Source of the DNA: Chloroflexota bacterium
Lineage (GTDB): Bacteria; Chloroflexota; Anaerolineae; Aggregatilineales; Phototrophicaceae
Direction: 5' to 3'
Assembly (NCBI GenBank): GCA_011523615.1
Contig: WTGJ01000027.1
Coordinates: forward strand, 873,404 to 937,403
DNA length: 64,000 bases
The notes beneath the pieces are model-generated. The model worked only from the letters and a program-made list of their open reading frames with translations. It searched no databases and was not told where the DNA came from. A program made the translations under genes and the position numbers. Shown here in pieces: positions 26,447 through 35,062 of the stretch. How positions within the stretch are numbered: the stretch's first letter is position 1; the number at the start of each line of letters is the position of its first letter.

Positions 26447-27577
26447 ATGTCCCCGGAAAATCTACCCATTCTTGAAACCCTTCCTGAAGAGCTTCGCAAC
26501 ATCGTTTGGCCGATTCTGTTGGGCATCGTCTTCTTTTTGATCATCGTCTTGCTGCGCAGGATCGTGCTGCGCCTGGTCATGTCCCCTCTGCGAATGGTGA
26601 CGCGCAGAACGAAAACCGCATACGACGATCTCATCCTCGACTTGTTGGAAACGCCGCTGAATATGGGCATCATCGCCCTGGGTTTGATGATCGGCGTGCA
26701 GATCGCCGAATTGAGCGCCGACCTCAACGATTTCTTCGGCCACCTGGCGCGCTCGCTGATCATCATCGGCTTCACCGTTTCGCTCAATCGCCTGGCCAAG
26801 GACATCGCAATTGGTGAAGGTCAGCTGGGACAAATGATCGGCATCGATGTGGATGAACAGTTGATCCCTTTCCTGCGCACGGGTTTGCGGGTCTTCGTCT
26901 TCGCCATCAGCGCCATCATCCTCTTGCAAGAATGGGGCTACGACGCCAGCGGCGTCATCGCTGGGCTCGGCATCGGCGGCCTGGCTTTGTCGCTGGCGGC
27001 GAAAGACACGGTGGAAAACTTATTCGGCTTCTCTTCCATCATTTCCGATAAGCCCTTCAACGTCGGTGATTTCATCGTGACGCCCGAAGCGACCGGAGTG
27101 GTCGAATACGTGGGCATCCGCTCCACGCACATCCGACAATTGGACCAAGCGCAGGTCGTGGTGCCCAATAGCAAGCTGGCGAGCCAACGGGTATTGAACT
27201 GGTCTCGCGCCGAAAAACGTCGTTTTGACATCACGCTGGGCATCAGTTACGAAGCACACAGCACCGATCTGCGCGAACTCATGGCACGAATCCGCTCGCT
27301 GCTGGAAGAAAACGAGGATGTCGATACCGATACCATCGTCGTCCACTTCGTCAATTTCGGTGACAGCACGCTGGATATCCGCATCATCAGCACCATCCTG
27401 CACGCGGGTTGGGCAGACTTCACCCGCGTCGGTGAAAGCATTCGCCTGAGCATCATGGACCTCATCGAGGAGCTGGGCCTGGAGATTGCCCTACCCAGCC
27501 GCACGGTATATTTGGCCGGCGAACCCAACGAAGCGCTCATACCCGCTGCCGAAGCACCGGCGAGCGAAACCTCCTGA
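26447..27577 (+). CDS. small-conductance mechanosensitive channel, MscS family
   Basis: A 376-residue MscS-type channel that opens under membrane tension after osmotic downshock. Hydrophobic helices lie at about 20-45, 67-110 and 140-160. The pore helix and start of the beta domain read GVIAGLGIGGLALSLAAKDTVENLFG, followed by NVGDFIV and the RSTHIRQLDQAQVVVPNSKL block, which are diagnostic. It has two more N-terminal helices than minimal MscS. A GAGGAG site precedes the ATG. Confidence 0.92.
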   Translation: MSPENLPILETLPEELRNIVWPILLGIVFFLIIVLLRRIVLRLVMSPLRMVTRRTKTAYDDLILDLLETPLNMGIIALGLMIGVQIAELSADLNDFFGHLARSLIIIGFTVSLNRLAKDIAIGEGQLGQMIGIDVDEQLIPFLRTGLRVFVFAISAIILLQEWGYDASGVIAGLGIGGLALSLAAKDTVENLFGFSSIISDKPFNVGDFIVTPEATGVVEYVGIRSTHIRQLDQAQVVVPNSKLASQRVLNWSRAEKRRFDITLGISYEAHSTDLRELMARIRSLLEENEDVDTDTIVVHFVNFGDSTLDIRIISTILHAGWADFTRVGESIRLSIMDLIEELGLEIALPSRTVYLAGEPNEALIPAAEAPASETS

Positions 27578-27613
27578 CGATGTGCAGCAAGCGGAGAAAT
27601 TTCGAGGTTGCCC

Positions 27614-28627
27614 ATGACTGAATCCGTCATCCTGGTCAGCGGCGCCAATGGCGAAATCGGCCATGGTTTGATTCAGGCACTTGCCACCCTGTCCGGAACG
27701 CCGCCCATTCTCGCCCTCGACCTCAACGAACTCTCTTCCACCTTGCAACCATTGGTGAAGTATTCCGTTCAGGGCGATATCCTGGATGCCCGTTTGTTGG
27801 CACGCCTGAACGAGCAATACCGCTTCGATTCCGTATTTCATTTGGCGGCCATCCTCTCCAGTCAGGCCGAGCGCATTCCCGAAGCCGCCCATCGGATCAA
27901 TGTCGAAGGCACTTTGAATCTCTTACAGTTGGCCAGTGAGCAAGCACAGCGCTATGGCCGCAACGTGCCCTTCCTCTTCCCCAGTTCGATCGCGGTGTAT
28001 GGCATACCGGATCTGCAAACCAAACGCTCATTGCCACCGCTGCAAGAAGATCAACACAATCTGCCCGGCACGATGTACGGCTGCAACAAACTCTACGGTG
28101 AATTGCTCGGTCGTTTCTACAGCCATCCCGCGGTACCGGAACCCAAACTGGATTTTCGCGTGATCCGTTTCCCCGGTATCATCAGCGCTCAAACCGAGCC
28201 AGTGGGGGGGAGTACCGACTACTTGCCGCAGATGCTGCATGCAGCTCACGCGGGGAAACCCTACACCGCCTTCGTCCGTGCCGATACGCAACTCCCTTTC
28301 ATCACCATGCCGGATGCCACCCGCGCTCTCATCCGTCTCTGGCAAGCCGAAAAATCGCTGCTGCAAAAACAGGTCTACAACATCAACGGCTGGAACTGTA
28401 GCGCTGCCGAGTTTGCTGCAAAGGTGCGTGAGCATTACGCGAATGCCCAGATCGATTTCCAGGCCGACCCCCTTCGGCAACGAATCGTCGATAGTTGGCC
28501 GACGAGCCTGGATGACCGCGTTGCTCGCGAAGAATGGGGCTGGCGCGCAGAACACGATCTGGATGCGGCGTTCGCAGCGTACTTTCTGCCCTCGCTGCGG
28601 GGCGCATCTCAACCCACATCCACATGA
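27614..28627 (+). CDS. NAD-dependent epimerase/dehydratase (threonine-dehydrogenase-like SDR)
   Basis: A 337-residue extended SDR. VILVSGANGEIGHGLIQAL is the NAD loop. FPSSIAVYG holds the Ser and MYGCNKLYGELL the YxxxK. FRVIRFPGIISAQTEPVGGSTDYLPQMLHAAHAGKPY resembles L-threonine 3-dehydrogenases of the SDR type, so oxidation of threonine or a sugar nucleotide is possible. The ATG at 27614 has a GAGG site; a TTG two codons upstream is less likely. Its stop overlaps the next gene. Confidence 0.8.
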   Translation: MTESVILVSGANGEIGHGLIQALATLSGTPPILALDLNELSSTLQPLVKYSVQGDILDARLLARLNEQYRFDSVFHLAAILSSQAERIPEAAHRINVEGTLNLLQLASEQAQRYGRNVPFLFPSSIAVYGIPDLQTKRSLPPLQEDQHNLPGTMYGCNKLYGELLGRFYSHPAVPEPKLDFRVIRFPGIISAQTEPVGGSTDYLPQMLHAAHAGKPYTAFVRADTQLPFITMPDATRALIRLWQAEKSLLQKQVYNINGWNCSAAEFAAKVREHYANAQIDFQADPLRQRIVDSWPTSLDDRVAREEWGWRAEHDLDAAFAAYFLPSLRGASQPTST

Positions 28628-28941
28628 GTGATGAGTTTTCCCTCTATGACCTGCGCGTTACGGTCACGGAAATTCGGGGGCGTTCGGTATGTGGCCTGGA
28701 AATTGGCGATTACTTTGAGTTGACGGAGAGCAGTCGGCTGCGCATCCCCGCCGGAAAACACTTTTGCATCTTTGCCCTGGCCAGCGTCTTGCCCTTGCTG
28801 GCGGCCAAGCAAAGAGACTTGCCAGAAAATGATTGGCTTGCTACCGATTCCACCGTTCACTGCCCGGATCCAGAGGAAGGTCTGGTCATGCGCATCGAGC
28901 GCATTGCCTGCCGCCAACTGAACCGTGACGACCTCACCTGA
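28624..28941 (+). CDS. TIGR04076 family protein
   Basis: A 105-residue protein of the small TIGR04076 family, whose function is not established. Family-like features are YDLRVTVTEIRGRSVCGLEIGDYFEL at the start, the FCIFALASVLPLLAAKQ helix and CPDPEEGLVMRIERI at the end. Conserved cysteines (about residues 27, 49, 81 and 96) might bind metal. It overlaps both neighbours (ATGA before, TGATG after), so it is co-translated with the SDR and LLM genes. Confidence 0.7.
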   Translation: MSDEFSLYDLRVTVTEIRGRSVCGLEIGDYFELTESSRLRIPAGKHFCIFALASVLPLLAAKQRDLPENDWLATDSTVHCPDPEEGLVMRIERIACRQLNRDDLT

Positions 28942-29945
28942 TGCCGAAATTGCGCCAAATCAGCATCGCCTGCCAAACCAATCTGCTGCCCTCCGAATAC
29001 ATCGAATTCGCACAAGTCGCCAATCGCTATGATTTCGATGTCGTCAGTGTGTACAGCGATTTACCGTATCACCCCGCTTATGGCCCCTTGGTGCTGATGG
29101 CGCCACACCTCCAGCGCGCGCGCGTTGGCCCCGCTGGCGTGACCCCGGCACGGCTGGCGCCGATCGACATGGCGGCCCAGGCGGCATTGTTGCATTCCTG
29201 CGCTCCCGCTGGCTCCTACCTGGGCTTGGTGCGCGGTGCCTGGAACGAAGAGTTTGGCATCCCTCCCTTGCCCCGACCGCTCACCGCGTTGCCGGAATGT
29301 GCGCGCATCGTCCGGCAATTGTGGCGCGGGGAAGCGATCGACCCCGTGCCACAAATTTTTCCCGTGCCAAAAAAGGCGCGCCTTGCCGTCCCTTTGCCCC
29401 AAGCGGAGATTCCCATCCTCGTCGGCACCTGGGGGCCGAAGCTGGCGCGGCGAGCCTGTGATTTCGCTGCCGAAGTTAAGGTGGGCGGTTCGGCAAACCC
29501 AACGCTCGCTGCGCACATGGCAGACATCCTGCGCGCCGGTGAAACGCACTATCAACGAAATCCCTCTGCTGTGAAGCTCGTCCTGGGTTGCGTCACTGTC
29601 GTGGATCAAGACCACAGCCAGGCCCGAGCGTTCGCCCGCCAATGCGTCGCCCGTTACCTTTCAGTTGTCTATCCACTGGACGCCACGATCGATTGCGATC
29701 CGGAATGGTTCAACCGCTTGTTGGTTTGCCTGCAGCAAGACGATCTGAAGCGGGCAACGGAGCTGATATCCGATGAAATCCTGGACGCGTTTGCCCTGGC
29801 CGGTCGCCCCGGTGAAATCATCCATCGTTGCGAAGAGCTGTATGCTGCCGGGGTCGACCGCATTGAGTTCGGTACGCCGCATGGATTATCCCGTAACAGC
29901 GGGATATCCCTGCTAGGCAAAGAAGTGTTGCCTTCGCTACAATGA
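28941..29945 (+). CDS. LLM-class (F420/FMN-dependent) oxidoreductase
   Basis: A 334-residue luciferase-like TIM-barrel enzyme. Members such as methylenetetrahydromethanopterin reductase use F420; others use FMN. Typical parts are the N-terminal sheet with FDVVSVYSD, a central YLGLVRGAWNEEFGIPPLPRPLTALPECARIVRQLWRGE, PILVGTWGPKLARRACDFAAEVKVGG, and GRPGEIIHRCEELYAAGVDRIEFGTPHG at the end. The substrate is unknown. The start overlaps the previous stop by one base. Confidence 0.82.
   Translation: MPKLRQISIACQTNLLPSEYIEFAQVANRYDFDVVSVYSDLPYHPAYGPLVLMAPHLQRARVGPAGVTPARLAPIDMAAQAALLHSCAPAGSYLGLVRGAWNEEFGIPPLPRPLTALPECARIVRQLWRGEAIDPVPQIFPVPKKARLAVPLPQAEIPILVGTWGPKLARRACDFAAEVKVGGSANPTLAAHMADILRAGETHYQRNPSAVKLVLGCVTVVDQDHSQARAFARQCVARYLSVVYPLDATIDCDPEWFNRLLVCLQQDDLKRATELISDEILDAFALAGRPGEIIHRCEELYAAGVDRIEFGTPHGLSRNSGISLLGKEVLPSLQ
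29938..29943 (+). promoter_or_regulatory. possible -10 box for the antiporter/PII-like pair
   Basis: TACAAT overlaps the stop codon of the LLM gene. A weak TAGGCA lies 18 bases upstream. A GGAAGGAA ribosome-binding site follows about 12 bases later. Confidence 0.35.
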
Positions 29946-29968
29946 GTCGCATTCGGAAGGAATCTCCC

Positions 29969-29995
29969 ATGAGAACACCCATCGATGATGGATAA
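29969..29995 (+). CDS. possible 8-codon leader ORF before the antiporter
   Basis: ATG at 29969 has the best ribosome-binding site in the area (GGAAGGAA) and opens a frame encoding MRTPIDDG. Its TAA (29993-29995) lies just past the antiporter start in another frame. Such overlap could couple translation of the antiporter to this leader. It may also be accidental. Confidence 0.3.
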   Translation: MRTPIDDG

Positions 29996-31247
29996 TCCTT
30001 TCTTCAGCTTTTTGCTCGCAATCGCCATCGTGCTCTTTGCCGCACGCATCGGCGGCGCCATTGCGCGACGCTTCGATCAATCCAGAGTGCTGGGTGAGCT
30101 GCTCGTCGGCATCCTCCTGGGCCCCACAGTATTGGATTTATTGCACAGCTCGATCTTCACGGGTCAGACCGAACACATCACTCTGGCCATCAAAGACCTG
30201 GCGGAATTGGGTGTTCTCTTGCTGATGTTTAAAGTCGGCCTGGAAGTGCACATCAACGAATTGTTTCGGGTCGGCAAAGCGGCGATCATTGCCGGTGTCT
30301 TGGGCGCGCTTGTCCCTGTTGCGATGGTGATGCTCCTCGCCGACACGTTCAAAATCAGCCAGGAAGTGGCCCTCTTCGCAGGCGTGACCATGGCGGCGAC
30401 ATCAGTGAGCATTTCCGCACAGGTGCTGCTCGAATTGGGCGTCCTGCAAACCCTGGAAGGCAACGCGTTGCTGGCCACTGCCCTCATCGACGACGTGTTT
30501 GCCATTTTGCTCGTGTCGTTGGCGGTAGCCATCACCGCGACCGGCAGCGCTGTTAACGCAGCTGTCCTGGGTGAGATCGCCTTGCGGATGTTGATCTTTT
30601 TGGTCGTGGCAGGTCTGATATCCTGGTTCATCCTGCCGAAACTGTTCACCTGGATTGCCAAGAAAAGACGATTTGATTTCAGCGGCGCCTTTGGTCTGGC
30701 GAGCTTTGCCTTCATCGCGGCCGTCATTTTTGGTTGGGCAGCGGAAGAATATGGCGGTGTGGCCTTCATCACCGGTTCTTTCATCGCCGGCGTCGGTCTC
30801 AGTCGTCTTTCGCCGGAAACCAAACGAGAAATCGACGATGCGGTGAACAATCTTTGTTATGTGCTCCTGGTGCCCATTTTCTTCGTCAGCATTGGTCTGG
30901 AAGCGGACTTGAGCAGTTTCGGTGCGGCTCTCCTTCCCAGTGCCGGATTGCTCTTGATCGTCGCTGTCTTCTCCAAAGTCATCGGTTGCGGCGGTGGAGC
31001 GCTTTTGGGCGGCTTCACGCGATTGCAATCCCTTCGCCTGGGTGTATGCATGATCTCTCGCGGGGAGGTGGGGATCATCATCGCATCCATCAGCCTCTCC
31101 ACCGGAGTCATTGCACCGGATGATCCCTTCTTTGCCACCCTCTTCCTCGTCATCATCCTGACCACTGTCGTTACGCCGCCCGCGGTAAGGACCGTATTCA
31201 ACCTGGGTGACGATACCCCTCGCGTTCCACAACCGGCTCAAACATAG
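29985..31247 (+). CDS. CPA2-family cation/proton antiporter (KefB/NapA type)
   Basis: A 420-residue polytopic protein with about 12-13 membrane helices. It should exchange Na+ or K+ for H+. Family marks are LGELLVGILLGPTVLDLL early on, LAELGVLLLMFKVGLEVHINEL, LLATALIDDVFAILLVSLAVAI with the Asp pair, and FFVSIGLEADLSSF. It ends after the transport domain and has no C-terminal TrkA-N domain, unlike KefB or KefC. The next gene encodes a PII-like protein ten bases away, a plausible regulator in place of that domain. The start is one of two adjacent ATGs (29985 or 29988). Confidence 0.9.
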   Translation: MMDNPFFSFLLAIAIVLFAARIGGAIARRFDQSRVLGELLVGILLGPTVLDLLHSSIFTGQTEHITLAIKDLAELGVLLLMFKVGLEVHINELFRVGKAAIIAGVLGALVPVAMVMLLADTFKISQEVALFAGVTMAATSVSISAQVLLELGVLQTLEGNALLATALIDDVFAILLVSLAVAITATGSAVNAAVLGEIALRMLIFLVVAGLISWFILPKLFTWIAKKRRFDFSGAFGLASFAFIAAVIFGWAAEEYGGVAFITGSFIAGVGLSRLSPETKREIDDAVNNLCYVLLVPIFFVSIGLEADLSSFGAALLPSAGLLLIVAVFSKVIGCGGGALLGGFTRLQSLRLGVCMISRGEVGIIIASISLSTGVIAPDDPFFATLFLVIILTTVVTPPAVRTVFNLGDDTPRVPQPAQT

Positions 31248-31257
31248 GAGCGCCAAT

Positions 31258-31620
31258 ATGGCAAAATTGGTTGTCTTGATCACCCGACAATTGGAACAAG
31301 TGGATGATGTGGCCACCGCGTGGGAAAAGATCGGCGTAGAAGGGGCGACCATCCTGGATGGCTTTGGTGTACGCAATTACCAGGAACGTGCATCCTCCGT
31401 CGAATTTCTGCCTGGGATGCGTTCCGCCATCAACCTGCTCCGCGAAAACCAGGAACATTCCATTCTGTTGCTTTCGGTCGTGTATGTAGAATCCCGAATC
31501 CAACCCATCATCCAAGCTACCCAAGACATCCTGGGTGATTTGGAAGCACCTGATACCGGTTTTCTCTTTGTGCTCGATATCGAATGGGTGACCCGAAAAG
31601 TAATTACTTCAGAACGGTAG
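31258..31620 (+). CDS. PII-like signalling protein
   Basis: A 120-residue protein with a PII-like outline. LVVLITRQLEQVDDVATAWEKIGVEGATILDGFG parallels the first beta-alpha-beta unit of PII. The closing DTGFLFVLDIEWV parallels the PII strand GDGKIFVLPVEEA. The middle, where PII has its T-loop, is rebuilt (RNYQERASSVEFLPGMRS), and no Tyr matching the uridylylation site is apparent. PII-like proteins bind adenine nucleotides and control membrane transporters. The position right after the antiporter supports such a role. An AGGAG site precedes the ATG. Confidence 0.7.
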   Translation: MAKLVVLITRQLEQVDDVATAWEKIGVEGATILDGFGVRNYQERASSVEFLPGMRSAINLLRENQEHSILLLSVVYVESRIQPIIQATQDILGDLEAPDTGFLFVLDIEWVTRKVITSER

Positions 31621-31622
31621 TT

Positions 31623-32036
31623 ATGCCCACCGCTGCTTCCCAACCCCACAACTTCCACATCCAGCAAATCGGACAGCTGGCCATTAACGTCACCCAGTTG
31701 AAAGAGACCGTCGCTTTTTACCGGGACGTCTTGCAGCTACCCCTGATCGCCGAAATCGACCCTCCCGGTTTGGCCTTTTTCCAATGTGGGGAGGTACGCC
31801 TGATGCTGAGCGTACCGACTTCAGCCGAGCTGCGTCACCCGAGTTCCATCGTCTATTTCCAGGTGGAGGATCTGGATGCTGCTTTTGCGCATCTCGTGTC
31901 TGCGGGGGCCAAAATCGTGCGCGAACCCAGCCTCATGGGAGTCCTGGGTTCACGGGAGACGTGGATGGCTTTTTTTCGCGATCCCTCGGATAACCTGCTC
32001 GCATTGATGACAGAAAAAGACATTCCATCCTCATGA
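31623..32036 (+). CDS. VOC superfamily (glyoxalase/bleomycin-resistance fold) protein
   Basis: A 137-residue protein with two beta-alpha-beta-beta-beta units. QIGQLAINVTQLKETVAFYRDVLQLPL opens the fold. YFQVEDLDAAFAHLVSAGAKIV begins the second unit and MAFFRDPSDNLLALM closes it. VOC proteins bind a metal and act as lyases, dioxygenases or drug-binding proteins. The substrate is unknown. The ATG lies two bases after the PII-like stop and its stop overlaps the next start as ATGA. Confidence 0.8.
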   Translation: MPTAASQPHNFHIQQIGQLAINVTQLKETVAFYRDVLQLPLIAEIDPPGLAFFQCGEVRLMLSVPTSAELRHPSSIVYFQVEDLDAAFAHLVSAGAKIVREPSLMGVLGSRETWMAFFRDPSDNLLALMTEKDIPSS

Positions 32037-33361
32037 GTCCGATCCAAATCTTGGTTTGGTCTGAGCTGAGCCCGTCAGCCAGGCAACGCATCTTGCGTCG
32101 TACCGAAACGGACATTGACTCGTTGCTGCCCCTGGCGCATGAAATCATCGCGGAAGTTCGCGCGGGTGGCGACGAAGCCATCCTGGAACTCAATCGTCGC
32201 TTTGACGCGCCGAAGATGTCCTTACAGGAACTTCAGGCAGAACCGGCTGATTTCCAACAGGCCCGTTCTGAAATTTCAGCGGATCTCTTGGCAGCGCTGG
32301 AACTGGCTCAGGAAAACATCCGCCGCTTCCACGAAAAGCAACTGCCAGAGCCGCTGTGGTTTTGCGAAATCCAACCCGGCATCCTGGCAGGTGAGAAAAT
32401 CACCGCCATCGATCGGGTAGGTCTGTATGTACCTCGTGGCAAAGGCTCGTTTCCTTCGGTCATGCTCATGCTTGCCATACCGGCGCTCGTCGCCGGTGTG
32501 GAGCGCATCGTCGTCACGACGCCACCCTCCCCCGCTGGAAAAATCGACGCCGCGACGCTGGTGGCTGCTGAAATCTGTGGCCTCACGGAAATCTATGCCG
32601 TCGGTGGGATCCAGGCAATGGCGGCGCTGGCATATGGCACAGAAACAATCCCGCGCGTGGCGAAAGTCGTCGGTCCGGGGAGTGGTTATGTCGCTGCAGC
32701 CAAGCGCGCTTTGCATGGCATCCTGGATGTCGGTGCGCCTGCCGGGCCGAGTGAGGCGATCATCCTCTGCGATGAACGCGCCGACCCATTCCTGGCCGCT
32801 CTGGATCTGCTCGTCGAGGCAGAGCACGGGCCGGATTCCGCCGCCTTCCTGGTCACGCATGACCGGTCATTGGCCGAAGCAGTAGTGGCAGAATTACCGG
32901 CGCAAATCGAAAAACTGCCCCATTGGCGACGGGATTATGTGGAAAGCGTATTCGCCACCTTTGGGGGAATTCTCTTGACTGATGATCTGGACGGTTCGAT
33001 CGAGCTGGTGAATGAATTTGCCCCGGAACACTTGCTCGTCCTGACGGAAGAGCCATTTTCTGTCTTGCAGCGTCTGAAACACGCCGGTGAAATCCTCATC
33101 GGACCTCGGACGCCGATCCCTTTCGCCAACTATTGCCTGGGCCTCAATGCGATCTTGCCCACGGGTGGTTTCGCCCGCAGCTACTCTTCGGTCAGCGTTT
33201 GGGATTTCCTCAAACGGAGTGGTGTGGGTTACGTGAACGAAGCCGGCTTCGCGCATCTGGCTGCCGCCACCACCGTGCTGGCGGATTATGAGGGATTCCC
33301 CGCCCATGCCGAAGCGATCCGCGCTCGCATCCAGCACTGGAAGCAACACGATCGTGGTTGA
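32033..33361 (+). CDS. histidinol dehydrogenase family protein with altered zinc ligands
   Basis: A 442-residue protein collinear with HisD, which oxidises histidinol to histidine with two NAD+. GPGSGYVAAAKRALHG, GPSEAIILCDE, EAEHGPDSAAF and EFAPEHLLV are clear. The catalytic Glu-His pair (Glu332, His333) and two zinc ligands (His265, His425) remain. Relative to E. coli HisD, ligand Gln259 is Glu262 and ligand Asp360 is Asn366 (codon 33128-33130). His367 is Ala373. The hisZ-hisG pair lies more than 20 kb away. It may oxidise another amino alcohol or polyol; a true HisD is not excluded. The start overlaps the VOC stop. Confidence 0.8.
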   Translation: MSPIQILVWSELSPSARQRILRRTETDIDSLLPLAHEIIAEVRAGGDEAILELNRRFDAPKMSLQELQAEPADFQQARSEISADLLAALELAQENIRRFHEKQLPEPLWFCEIQPGILAGEKITAIDRVGLYVPRGKGSFPSVMLMLAIPALVAGVERIVVTTPPSPAGKIDAATLVAAEICGLTEIYAVGGIQAMAALAYGTETIPRVAKVVGPGSGYVAAAKRALHGILDVGAPAGPSEAIILCDERADPFLAALDLLVEAEHGPDSAAFLVTHDRSLAEAVVAELPAQIEKLPHWRRDYVESVFATFGGILLTDDLDGSIELVNEFAPEHLLVLTEEPFSVLQRLKHAGEILIGPRTPIPFANYCLGLNAILPTGGFARSYSSVSVWDFLKRSGVGYVNEAGFAHLAAATTVLADYEGFPAHAEAIRARIQHWKQHDRG

Positions 33362-34631
33362 TGGAAAGCCAGACGACGGACGACTGCAGCGGATCCAACA
33401 TCTCCAATTCAGTGATCGCCCTACCGCCGAAACTTTGATGCGGCAACTGGTGCAGGAAGTCTACGCCAGCGACGTGCAAACTGTCGAACTGCGCCCTTCG
33501 CCGGTTTCCTTGAATTCCATCCATGGCTTTTTGAATCACGCGGATGGCCGCCGTTATTTTTTCAAGACGCACACCGAAACAGACACCCTGATCGGCGAAT
33601 ACTACCGCGCCCAACTCATCGCAGATGCGGGTTTTCCGGTCATTCAACCCATTTTTCAAAGCGGTGAGGTGGGCAAGCAACTCCTGGTCTACGAAAGCAT
33701 CGCCGATCCATCTGTTTTTGAAGTGGCCTGGGAAATCGAAACGGAGCCAGCTCAGTCACATAGCCGGTGGAAACCCCTGCTTCAGGCACAGGCCCGGGAA
33801 GATGCTGCATTGTTCCAGCGCCAGCTACAGAGTCTGCAATGGCAAGATGCCACAGCGGCGGCCAAGGCTCCGATCCACCAACTCTTCCATCATCGCCTCA
33901 CCGGCCGGCGCTACCAACGCTTCTATGCGGACCACACGGAACTGAATTTGGTCATGGATTCCGAAACCGTAACGATGCCGTATGCGGAGCTGCGGGAACT
34001 TCACTGGCAGATCAACGGACAAGAATATGCTGAGACTCTCACCGATATCGTCTCTCGGTGCTGCAGAATACTGCAGCCTGCCCAGCCTGGGCCCGCCATC
34101 ATCGGTCACGGCGATGCACACAATGGCAATGTATTCTTGCAATCCGCACCCATGCCCCAATTATCGTATTTCGACCCAGCCTTCGCCGGTTGGCATCACC
34201 CCCTGCTGGACTTGGCGAAACCTCTCTTCCATAACGCATTCGCGATGTGGATGTATTTCCCGAGGGAAATGAGTGAACACCTCCAGCTACGGTCTCAGAG
34301 GAAGAATCGCCGCTGGCACATCCGCTATCAGAATGCGCTTCCTGCGGTCAGGAAAATGTTCCTGGAAAGCAAACTGAAGCGCGTGTTGGTGCCGATCCTG
34401 TGTGAGCTGGCACGCAGGAATTGGCTGCGGGATGATTGGCGCGCCTATCTGAAAGCGGCGCTCGCTTGTTGCCCACTGCTCACGCTCAACCTTGCCGATC
34501 CGACCCGCTTCCCGCCAGATATAGCCCTGTTGGGTTTTGCCATGACCGTCGAGATGGGAGCAGAGTCACACTCACAACGAAGCACCATCGATCGGTTGCT
34601 GGATGAAGTGGAAAATGACATATCCCAGTGA
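33354..34631 (+). CDS. aminoglycoside-phosphotransferase-like (APH family) kinase
   Basis: A 425-residue protein with an APH-type kinase fold. The ATP-binding lobe shows YFFKTHTETDTLIGEYYRAQLIADAGFPV. The catalytic loop is HGDAHNGNVFL. The metal loop is YFDPAFAGWHHPLLDLAKPL, with DPA in place of the usual DFG-like form. Such enzymes phosphorylate small molecules (sugars, choline, antibiotics). The GTG at 33354 overlaps the HisD-like gene by eight bases and is preferred; an upstream in-frame start at 33288 lies deep in that gene. The substrate is unknown. Confidence 0.7.
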   Translation: MVDGKPDDGRLQRIQHLQFSDRPTAETLMRQLVQEVYASDVQTVELRPSPVSLNSIHGFLNHADGRRYFFKTHTETDTLIGEYYRAQLIADAGFPVIQPIFQSGEVGKQLLVYESIADPSVFEVAWEIETEPAQSHSRWKPLLQAQAREDAALFQRQLQSLQWQDATAAAKAPIHQLFHHRLTGRRYQRFYADHTELNLVMDSETVTMPYAELRELHWQINGQEYAETLTDIVSRCCRILQPAQPGPAIIGHGDAHNGNVFLQSAPMPQLSYFDPAFAGWHHPLLDLAKPLFHNAFAMWMYFPREMSEHLQLRSQRKNRRWHIRYQNALPAVRKMFLESKLKRVLVPILCELARRNWLRDDWRAYLKAALACCPLLTLNLADPTRFPPDIALLGFAMTVEMGAESHSQRSTIDRLLDEVENDISQ

Positions 34632-34654
34632 AACTGGCGCACCTGGTTGCCCAT

Positions 34655-35032
34655 TCATGCCTCCCACTTGCCAGCGACAGGAAATGCTTCTCCTTCCCCC
34701 GGCCAAGGTGGCATCGTACAAATCAAAAATTGAAGGGGTTCGGCGCCGCAATTCCGGAACTGAAATGACACACCCAGTGGGATATCCACCGCGACTCCCG
34801 GTCGCAATTCCGTGATGATTTCACGTTCCTCATCTTTGCGCCAAAGCTCGCCTGTACCGTACAATATGAACCAGAGTTCTTCGACGGTACGATGGCGAAC
34901 CGCGGCGGTGGTTTGCCCGGCCGGTAAGGTACAATGCACCATACTCCCGCCCGGCCGCGCCAACAACGTGCGGATTTCAGAACCGTCTGGGGCGAGGGTG
35001 GTCACATCGTCCGCTAATGTTGCCGTTTCCAT
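34655..35032 (-). CDS. cupin-domain protein
   Basis: A 125-residue single-cupin protein. Motif 1 is seen in HRTVEELWFILYGTGELWR, which has His, Glu-Glu and Gly residues at metal-ligand spacing. Motif 2 is weak (DIPLGVSFQFRN), with the usual closing His replaced. It could be a small isomerase or a sensor. It converges with the kinase gene and is divergent from the glycosyltransferase gene. Confidence 0.75.
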   Translation of the reverse strand: METATLADDVTTLAPDGSEIRTLLARPGGSMVHCTLPAGQTTAAVRHRTVEELWFILYGTGELWRKDEEREIITELRPGVAVDIPLGVSFQFRNCGAEPLQFLICTMPPWPGEGEAFPVAGKWEA

Positions 35033-35062
35033 GAACCGATCCCCCTACTGAGTGCCACATCA

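Noticed and set aside
30402..31376. A long antisense frame over the antiporter
   Set aside because: It lies opposite a clear membrane transporter and reads as Asp/Gly-rich low-complexity sequence.
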